From assembly GCF_000005505.3 (NCBI RefSeq), contig NC_016132.3:39756914-39820913 (forward strand): DNA of 64,000 nt, read 5' to 3'. Shown here one piece after another: positions 56,519 through 64,000 of the stretch. Under the pieces are notes generated by a model, which was not told the DNA's origin, made no database searches, and was given only the letters and a program-made list of their open reading frames with translations. The DNA comes from Brachypodium distachyon (taxonomy: Eukaryota; Streptophyta; Magnoliopsida; Poales; Poaceae). Position 1 is the first letter of the stretch, and every line of letters starts with the position of its first letter. The translations under genes and the position numbers were made by a program.

Positions 56519-57147
56519 AGGAGCCTTACGTCTCGGATCTGGATCCTTTCTTAGGACGAGCCTAGGTCCCCGGCCCATATGCTCCATTTCTTATCCAGCT
56601 GAAGAAAGAAGCCTTGCAGCAGCTGCCCACAGGGATCCAGCCCGTTTTGGCATTGCGGCCCAAAAGAACCCTCGCGCCGCCGCCGTCGTCCAAGGAACCT
56701 AAATTGAAGGGTAGATGGGAGGGCCTAAGTCGCAACTCGCAACTTTCACTGAATCTCTGTCCGGCTGGGTAAAACCAGTATCTCTATCTGTGCTACTTAT
56801 AAAAACACCAACATATTCATTCCAACGTACACCCACTAAACGAACACAGACTATTAATAGCCGCACAATCAGACTCACTGAACAGATAGACTCACTAAAC
56901 ATAATCATCCGTATGCGCTCAGTGATTAGCTGTTCGGACTGAAATTCCACCCGCGTGAGAATATTTCAGCCCCGAACGGTTTTTCTTTTCTTTTCTCCTC
57001 GCCCATCGAGCCTCCAACGTCGCCTCCTCCTTCCCTTCCCCTGAGGCCGCCGCCGCCTCCTCCCCTCCGTGGCCCTCCTCTGCCCGTCTGCTGCGTCGCA
57101 GCCCACCTCGCCCGCTCGCCTCCACCTGCTCCCCGCCTCCGCCTATC

Positions 57148-57273
57148 CTGTCTCCGCCCGCCGCCGCACCGATCGCCGCAGCCCCGCGTTGTCCTCCTCT
57201 CTCCCAATCCCTGTCTCCGCCCGCCGCCGCACCGATCGCCGCACCCCCGCGTTGTCCTCCTCTCTCCCAACCC
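57148..57273. repeat. 63-bp tandem duplication
   Basis: Two nearly identical head-to-tail copies, 57148-57210 and 57211-57273, each starting CTGTCTCCGCCCGCCGCCGC and ending CTCTCTCCCAA(T/C)CC. They lie in GC-rich leader-like DNA just upstream of the NSE1-like exon. Confidence 0.93.
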
Positions 57274-57342
57274 CCTCCGGGAACCCACGCCAGCCACGAA
57301 GCACGCCCGAAGAAGGGAGCAAGGCGAGAGCGAGGAGGGTCC

Positions 57343-57460
57343 ATGGCGCCGCTGTCGTGGCGGCGCCACACGGTGCTACAGGCGCTGCTCTCGCGGGGCT
57401 CGCTCTCGGAGCCGGACTTCTAGGCCCTCCTCACTGACATCTCCGCCGGCAAGAACCCCG
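57343..57460 (+). pseudogene. NSE1: first-exon relic of NSE1 (SMC5/6 complex subunit) with in-frame stop
   Basis: The frame from the ATG at 57343 reads MAPLSWRRHTVLQALLSRGS then LSEPDF, meets TAG at 57421-57423, and continues in frame with ALLTDISAGKNP up to a good donor (CCCCG/GTACGG) at 57461. I recognise the N-terminus of plant NSE1, the RING-type subunit of the SMC5/6 DNA-repair complex, where the homologous text continues without a stop. The next exon, expected to encode the QLFNDTLLKIN region, is not found downstream. It is therefore a detached exon with about 340 bp of GC-rich leader-like DNA. It may have been captured by a transposon or left by an old segmental copy. Confidence 0.7.
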
Positions 57461-59549
57461 GTACGGGTTACCCACGCCCGCTCCGCTCCGTCCTGCTCTC
57501 CCTGCTTCTTCTCCTCTCATCACGGATGAGATCATTAGACACACGTCCCTCTCCTCTTTGCCAGGGATGTTGCCGCCACCCAGGTGTTCGATGTATTGCG
57601 CGTGTGGGGGGTTTCAGTAATGCGACTGTTCTTTGTTCATCCAGCCGCCGGCGGCGCCTGCCTGCGCCCATCCCGCACCCCACCGCCGCCCATCCCGTCA
57701 GGACCTACTGCGCGTCCCAACGCTTATATTCCTGCCGCCGCCGACCAGACCAGCTACTCCACCACCTTATCCGTTCGTCGGCGCACCGTCGCTCCGCCCC
57801 ACCACCGATGAGACTCGCGAGGTGCCCATCCCCGGCGTGGCGTCCACCGCCAAGACTCGTGATGTGCCCAGCCACGGCGTGGCGCCCACCGCCGAGACTC
57901 ATGATGTGCCCAGCCGCGGCGCGGGTGCACCATCGAGTCGCCGTCGCGTTTGCGCAAGCAGAAGCCGCAGTCGCCTGTAGGTGAGTTTCTTGCTACAGCC
58001 TCCTCCCTCTCCCCTGTCCTATCTCTTTAAGCCCCAAGAAGATTCCAAATTGCAGTGCTATTATACGTCTAATGAATGGTGTCTAGCTAATTGCAATACC
58101 TTTTTGTACCATACTTGATCTGGATTGACTTCTTGACACTTGATGTAGAGAACTGTCAGGTGATCAGTTGTGATCTTTAATTAAATTAGTTACAGGGAAC
58201 TGTCACTGCATTGAATTTGGAAGCCGAATAGTGCAATATTTCTGTCTTCCAATTTCTGGTATGTACTCTGATTATGAATTTATACACTATTACTCAGTGT
58301 GGAAACTGCAATATATACCAATATACGTATTATTCATTTTCACTAACCTTATGGTTCGATGTGCTCTGTAACTTTGGTTTAGAGTAGGTCAAAATGATCA
58401 ATTGATCATAATAGTTACTCTTAGTTTTAAACTAAGAGATAAAACCATGTGCCAGCAATTAGCAAGTGTTAGATAGTAAAGCTGTGTACAAACTTCTTCA
58501 TCCATGTGATTTGTATGTGTTGTCACAACTGAATAGTTAATATGGGAAGGTGTAACTGGAGACAGACATCTTGTACCTAGCGATCAGTTGAAAGACTCGT
58601 ATTTTATCTAGCATAGACAAATGTGATGCTTCTACATAAGGTGCAGAGAATATACTTCATTTCCCATTAGTATCACTCACTTTTATTCATCTTGTATCAG
58701 GAACTTGATCTTCGAGTGGCTGGTTGTGTGTGCGCGCCCCTAAGGTAAATCATCATAGCTGGGAGCCTGGAATTCATGGACATGCTAATCTAACAAAGCG
58801 TGATATTAGAAGATTTCCCCTTAGTGAGGTCCTACAAACATTCATGAGTTGGTGTGGTTGTGCCAACCAAATTGTTTCGCATGGAGATTTCTTTTTGACA
58901 TCCTTTATCTGCTTCATTGAAGTAACTGATGTTTTGTCAACGATATAAAATATCGAAAAATATCAGTTGTTTTATTACTCAATCTAAGTGGTTCCCCTTT
59001 TCCACATGAATTTACTGCTAACAATCCTAAAACAGTTTGATCATGGCGGAGGGAATACAGGCATACAGTTTGACTTCTCTTGGCGCTGATTTCTTTTCCG
59101 GCGCTTCTCAATAGGGTAAATATTTGTATTATTTAAATCCTCTATGTCATTTTTTTCTTCAAGAACTTATCTAGCAAGTGCCTCTAGAAATTTCTTACGA
59201 ACCGTGGGTGATGAATTCATTTCTGACTTATCAATTTAATATCGTGTGTAAAGTCTCGACTTGAAAATAAACTTGGATGACGATGCTTTAGTTTTCAACG
59301 CGGATTGACGGTAATAAAAAACAATTTACTTGACAAATATAATTCCAAAGACATGCTCTATATTTTAAGACGTGCGTGTACGTGCTCGCTCACTAGTCAG
59401 ATAAATGGTTTTATCAGATCATGAATGAGTTATGCGCAGGTTTATACATTCCCAGGCATAAAAGCCCTTGAATGAATTATCAGATCCAAGTTGCGCCTGG
59501 ATAACACAAACATTGACTTGCCCTGGTGGTCCGGTCGCGCCAAGATTTT
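57461..59549. other. unassigned intergenic DNA
   Basis: GC-rich to about 57980, then AT-rich. Several open frames occur in the GC-rich part, but they reflect low complexity and a 42-bp tandem repeat. About 58700-59120 has scattered short frames (such as HGHANLTKRDIRRFPLSEVL) with no recognisable family. No RNA gene or element ends were found. Confidence 0.35.
57810..57925. repeat. 42-bp tandem repeat, about 2.7 units
   Basis: Units start at 57810, 57852 and 57894 with GAGACTC or AAGACTC, followed by (G/A)(A/T)GTGCCCA and GGCGTGGCG(T/C)CCACCGCC. The period is a multiple of three, and in one frame it would give 14-residue repeats (ETREVPIPGVASTA, KTRDVPSHGVAPTA). No convincing gene contains it. 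Confidence 0.9.
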
Positions 59550-59867
59550 ATTCCCACCGTCTAATTATATTAGAACTTTTTTTTGCTAATTCGGACTCGG
59601 TCTGAAGCACCGGCACGACACAGGCCGTGCTTCGGGCCGGCCCGGCCCGTTTAACTTGGTGTCGGGCCAGGCACAGCTAGGCCAAACCGGCCGGACTAAT
59701 CATGCATTATTCCCACCGTCTAATTATATTAGAATTTTTTTTTGCTAATCGGGACTCGGTCTGAAGCACCGGCACGGCACAAGCCGTGCTTCGGGCCGGC
59801 CCGGCCCGTTTAACTTGGTGCCGGGCCAGGCACAGCCAGGCCAAACCGGCCAGGCTAATCATGCATT
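59550..59867. repeat. 159-bp tandem duplication with GGCCCGGCCCG palindrome-rich core
   Basis: Two copies, 59550-59708 and 59709-59867, each start ATTCCCACCGTCTAATTATA, contain CTGAAGCACCGGCACG, CCGTGCTTCGGGCCGGCCCG and TTTAACTTGGTG, and end TAATCATGCATT. They differ at about ten positions. The CGGGCC-rich core resembles a dispersed repeat seen in many grasses. Confidence 0.92.
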
Positions 59868-59919
59868 GTCCGAGCTAATTGAGAAGAGCATCTTTTCTGC
59901 AAGAGGGAGTGCTCATTAA

Positions 59920-60059
59920 TACTCCACCTCTAATTTGCGTCGGAATAGCTTTGCATGATTCAACCACAAGTCATCCAGATACATCCATACAGTAAGTCGT
60001 GTCTAGATACATCCAATTTTTAAGAAACTTAAGACATGTTTTGTTGGACGGAAAGAGTA
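59920..60059. mobile_element. Stowaway MITE, about 140 bp
   Basis: The left end TACTCCACCTCTAATTTGCG and right end TTTGTTGGACGGAAAGAGTA are related inverted termini with TA at both borders. The inner part contains AGATACATCCA twice, in the style of many pooid Stowaway copies. Confidence 0.65.
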
Positions 60060-60144
60060 CTAGAAAAAATGGCATGAAGAGTGTCGTATGCGCAGCACTT
60101 TTCTTGTTAATTTTGGTATTGGTACGTACAACTGTTCCTGTACA

Positions 60145-61471
60145 TGAAGGGACGCGTAGAGATAAACAAAACTTTTCCTACGCGAACTCCCAAGATCTAG
60201 CCGAGGTAGAAGGCCACGAGGATTACCACTAGACGCGCAGTTGCGGATTATCGATGCGGCGCCTTGATGCAGCGCAGTCCCTCGATCCGATCCAGCCGAT
60301 CCAATCCCGCGATCGTCGAAGTGCTGAACGTACAGCACCTCTGCCGGTATCCACACGTGCGAGGAGGAGCTCCGGCGGCGGACTGCTAGGTCCGGTGCGA
60401 CGGTTGAACTGAATCGGGCTAGGGTTCTCAACGCATGAGAGTGGAAAAAACCGTGCCCCTTAGGCATCCCACGCCCCTGCTTATATACCGAGTGGAAGTG
60501 GGCTCCAAGCCTTGTGGCCCATCCACCCTGCGAGTCCAACTCGCATTGTCAGCCCAATTCCAGTTCGGGTCCAACCCGACCAAATACTTGCTCCCGCTCT
60601 TAAGTGTGTGACCCCGCAGGCTCATGGCAACTTGGACACGATTGGAGTCCGACTCACAATCGATCAATCGGTAGCGGCTCCTAGCAGAACGTGCCGACTC
60701 CCAAGTACCATCGAGTCATGACGACGTACCTTCCAATGTGACATACGTCTTAGTCCCTTTTGCCTCACGATATACCTTGTCGAACTATAGGCGATTAATC
60801 GTCATCCCTTTAATAGTTCAACTCTCTTCTCGATCTGTGATATACGATTCATCCGACTAACTCTTAGTCGATCGACCCGGTTAACAGTTAACCAAGTCGC
60901 GCATGGCCATGCTTCCCAAATCATATCACTCGAGAGGGCCCAGATAATATCTCTCCAGTCGGAGGGGCAAAATCCCATTTTGGTTATCCACATCACACAG
61001 CTTGATTCTCAGTCAACCCGAACTCTGCCTTTATAACTGCCCTGTTACGGAACAACGTTTGACAGAACCTAAGTTGGTGATCCACAACTCGGATTGTACG
61101 ATAACCTCAGGTCTAAGAATTACATTGATTGAGACATGCAAATGACGACCTACTCGTTGCATCTCAATATGGGTCAGTCCGACTCGCTAAACTCTTTAAC
61201 CGAGTCCGTGTAAGCTGTAATGACATCACCATGCCCATGACAAGTGGAACCGAGTCATCAGCCAACTTTCACATTAGTCTAGGTTATGTGTCCAGCACAA
61301 CCTCAATGACTAAGGACAATTTAGTATGAACAACATGAATACATAGTTCCACAATCAAATCACATATTCAATGATACATATCAGATGTTCAAACAAGGAC
61401 AACTTAATAATATTTATGAATACATTGGGAATTACATCATACATGATTGCCTCTAGGGCATATTCCCAACA
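60145..61471 (-). mobile_element. solo LTR of a Ty1-copia (Angela/BARE-like) retrotransposon
   Basis: On the minus strand it starts TGTTGGGAATATGCCCTAGA (from 61471 downwards) and ends CGCGTCCCTTCA at 60145, i.e. TG...CA, 1327 bp. A perfect 5-bp target duplication, GTACA, flanks it at 60140-60144 and 61472-61476. No primer-binding site, gag/pol or second LTR is present, so it is a solo LTR left by LTR-LTR recombination. The TGTTGG.AATATGCCCTAGAGG start is the one I associate with Angela/BARE copia LTRs of Pooideae. The GTTTAT-CTCTACGCG stretch near its 3' end also fits. Confidence 0.9.
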
Positions 61472-61477
61472 GTACAG

Positions 61478-61692
61478 CCCCCCTTCTTTTCGGCTTTTAG
61501 GACGGGCCTCTCGGAGAAGCTGCTCTCTCCCAGCTTCCGGGAGAAGCCGCCCTAAATTTTTTGCTAGGTTTCCAGATTAGGTTAGGCTAACCTAATTTGG
61601 AAGCCTAACAAAATTTCACATGCGGCTTCTACAGAAAGCTGGGTGAGAGTAGCTTCTCCGAAAAGCCCATCCTAGAAACCGAAAAGAAGGGG
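61478..61692. mobile_element. palindromic MITE-like element
   Basis: The left arm (about 61478-61552) and right arm (about 61621-61692) are imperfect inverted copies: CCCCTTCTTTTCGGCTTTTA, TCGGAGAAGCTGCTCTC and CCCAGCTT pair with GGATGGGCTTTTCGGAGAAG-type words on the opposite strand of the right arm. The centre is AT-rich and itself symmetrical (AGATTAGGTTAGGCTAACCT). Foldback structure of a non-autonomous DNA transposon; superfamily not determined. The solo LTR inserted at its left edge. Confidence 0.7.
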
Positions 61693-61709
61693 CCAACTAC
61701 GACATCATT

Positions 61710-64000
61710 TTTCGACCGTCACGAAATGTCCTCAATTTTTTTACGCGGCAACTACGACCCAATCGATGAGACTCTACGAAGGTTTCGCGGCTGTGTGATT
61801 TTTTTGAATTTCCTACGGGGATACAAATTTCGGTGAGAACACGACTTCATTTGCATGGTTTCAAATCTTAATTTCCTCGAAACACGAAAAAAATCGTCTA
61901 GCCATGCTTGAAATTCATACGGTAGGATGGGAAATTTTTTGGTCTATTCTGCGGAAGTCGAAAAAACGCGCAGCCTTTCGAAAAGACGTTTGATGTAACC
62001 CAGACGGTCTTTCTGGAAGCACGTGAATTTTTCGACCGTCACGAAATGTCCTCAACTTTTTTACACGGCAACTACGACCCAATCGATGACACTCAATGAA
62101 GCTTTCGCGGCTGTCTGATTTTTTTGCATTTCTACGGGGATCCAAGGCTCGGAAAGAACATGACATCATTTGCATTGTTTCAAATCTTAATTTCCTCGAA
62201 ATACGAAAAAAATCGGCCAGCCATGCTTGAAATTCATACGGTAGGATGGGAAAATTTGGTCCAATTCTGCGGAGGTGGAAAAAATGCGCTGCCTTTCGGA
62301 AAGACGTTTGATGTAACCCAAACGGTCTTTCTGGAAGCACGTGAATTTCGACCGTCACGAAATGTCCTCAATTTTTTTACACGGCAACTACGACCCAATC
62401 GATGAGACTCTACGAAGGTTTTGCGTCTGTTTGATTTTTGAATTTCCTACGGGGATACAAATTTCGGTGAAAACACGACATCATTTGCATGGTTTCAAAT
62501 CTTAATTTTCTCGAAACACGATAAAAATCTGCCAGCCATGCTTGAAATTCATACGGTAGGATGGGAAAATTTTTGGTCCAATTCCGTGGAGGTCGGAAAA
62601 ATGCGCTGCCTTTCGAAAAGACATCTGATGACCCAAACGGTCTTTCTGGAAGCACGTAAATTTTTCGACTGTCACGAATTGTCCTCAATATTTTTACACG
62701 ATAACTACGACCCAATCGATGAGACTTTACGAAGGTTTCGCGGCTATTTGATTTTTTTTGAATTTCCTACGGGGATACAAAGCTCGGTGAGAATCATCGT
62801 TTCAAATCTTAATTTCCTCGAAACACGAAAAAAAAATCAGCCAGCCATGCTTGAAATCATACGGTAGCACGGGAAAACAATTTGGTCCAATTCCGCGGAG
62901 GTTGAAAAGACGTCTTATGTAACCCAAACGGTCTTTCTGGAAGCACGGGAATTTCAACCGTCACGAAATGTCCTCAATTTTTTTACACGGCAACTACGAC
63001 GCAATCGATGAGACTCTATGAAGGTTTTGCGTCTGTTTGATTTTTGAATTTCCTACGGGGATACAACGGTGAAAACACGACATCATTTGCATGGTTTCAA
63101 ATCTTAATTTTCTCAAAACACGATAAAAATCTGCCAGCCATGCTTGAAATTCATATGGTAGGATGGGAAAAAATTTGGTCCAATTCCGTGGAGGTCGGAA
63201 AAATGCGTTGCCTTTCGAAAAAACGTTTGATGTAACCCAAACGGTCTTTCTGGAAGCACGCAAATTTTTTGACCGTCACGAAATGTCCTCAATATTTTTA
63301 CACGATAACTACGACCAAATCGATGAGACTCTACGAAGGTTTCGCCGCTGTTTGATTTTTTTTGAATTTCCTACGGGGATACAAAGCTCGGTGAGAACAT
63401 GACATCATTTGCTTTGTTTCAAATCTTAATTTCTCGAAACATGAAAAAAATCAGCCAGCCATGCTTGAAATTCATACGGTAGCATGGGAAAAAAATTTGG
63501 TTCGATTCTGCGGAGCTCGAAAAAATATGCTGCCTTTCGAAAAGACGTTTGATGTAACCCAAACGGTCTTTCTGGAAGCACGTGAATTTTTCCACCGTCA
63601 CGAAATGTCCTCAATTTTTTACACAGCAACTACGACCCAATCGATGACACTCCACAAAACTTTCGCGGCTGTCTTATTTTTTTTTGCATTTCCTATGGGG
63701 ATCCAAAGCTCGGAGAGAACACGACATCAGTTGCATCGTTTCAAATCTAAATTCCCTGGAAACACGAAAAAAAATCTGCTAGCCATGCTTGAAATTCATA
63801 CGGTAGGCTGGGAAAAAATTTGGTCCAATTCCGCGGAAGTCGAAAAAATGCGCTGCCTTTCGAAAAGACGTTTGATGTAGCCCAAACGGTCTTTCTGGAA
63901 GCACGTGAATTTTTCGACCGTCACGAAATGTCCTCAATATTTTTACACGATAACTACGACCCAATCGATGAGACTCTACGAAGGTTTCGCGGCTGTTTGA
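61710..64000. repeat. satellite array, about 317-bp monomer, at least 7 copies, open at the window end
   Basis: The word GTCACGAA marks successive monomers at 61718, 62038, 62354, 62671, 62960, 63275, 63598 and 63920, giving spacings of 320, 316, 317, 289, 315, 323 and 322 bp. Each monomer contains, in order, CAACTACGACCCAATCGATG, GAAGGTTTCGCGGCTGT, CCTACGGGGATACAA, GCTTGAAATTCATACGGTAG and GGTCTTTCTGGAAGCACG. Divergence is around 5-15 percent by eye, with small indels; the monomer starting at 62671 is shortened by about 28 bp. All copies are in the same orientation. The numerous short open frames inside it are by-products of the repeat. The array continues past 64000. Confidence 0.95.

Noticed and set aside
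56919..57371. 150-codon minus-strand Gly/Ala/Arg-rich frames
   Set aside because: They are antisense to the NSE1-like leader and exon, and are produced by GC-rich DNA and the 63-bp duplication.
59999..60232. 77-residue frame that looks like a small secreted peptide
   Set aside because: Its C-terminal 29 codons lie inside the solo LTR (from 60145), so the peptide as a whole is chimeric. Only the hydrophobic first part is kept as a finding.
61915..63964. Several 60-147-codon frames on both strands in the last 2 kb
   Set aside because: They repeat the same text every 317 bp and arise from the satellite monomer. They have no start context and no family similarity.

Overview
The window is nuclear DNA from a flowering plant, almost certainly a grass. 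Every recognisable gene is a plant gene. Coding exons are GC-rich, introns are AT-rich with GT..AG borders, and the intergenic DNA carries Stowaway MITEs (ends resembling CTCCCTCCGT), Mutator-like elements and a Ty1-copia LTR of the TGTTGG...ATGCCCTAGAGG type seen in Pooideae. Gene density (about one per 5-6 kb up to 53.6 kb) suggests a compact pooid genome such as Brachypodium. The species is an inference.

Layout. Genes on the plus strand: the 3' part of a KOBITO1/ELD1-type glycosyltransferase-like gene (144-2705, 5' end outside the window); a complete 22-exon SIN3-like corepressor (3850-12352); a 12-exon P4-ATPase phospholipid flippase of the ALA family (17512-22743); and a 6-exon plastid protein of the At4g37920 family (24382-26825). 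Genes on the minus strand: a PERK receptor kinase (27754-31001, 8 exons); a small OB-fold protein of the At4g28440 family (32228-33433, 2 exons); and a 21-exon coiled-coil protein ending in an AIR9-like domain (35781-43047). Then on the plus strand come the RING-H2 ubiquitin ligase SIS3 (45199-47989) and the peroxisomal docking protein PEX14 (48612-51590). An intronless minus-strand gene resembling only the C-terminal half of PWWP-domain (PDP) proteins follows at 52450-53598. I built the exon models by hand. Each of the eight complete multi-exon models sums to an exact multiple of three and keeps family motifs in frame across every junction.

From about 53.6 kb to the end the character changes. 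No intact gene is seen. There are gene relics (an inhibitor-I29-like fragment with a frameshift, and a first exon of NSE1 with an in-frame stop), several local tandem duplications, a Stowaway MITE, a 1.33-kb solo LTR with a perfect 5-bp target duplication, a palindromic MITE-like element, and at least seven head-to-tail copies of a roughly 317-bp satellite running off the window edge. The window therefore spans the border between a gene-dense island and a repeat block.

The genes do not form a pathway: they are independent housekeeping and signalling genes (cell wall/cellulose, chromatin, lipid flipping, plastid, receptor kinase, nucleic-acid binding, ubiquitin, peroxisome). The most useful observations are the mobile elements placed in and beside genes (a MULE with a 10-bp target duplication inside an intron, another next to the OB-fold gene), the PWWP-less PDP-like gene, the coiled-coil/AIR9-like protein, and the satellite array.
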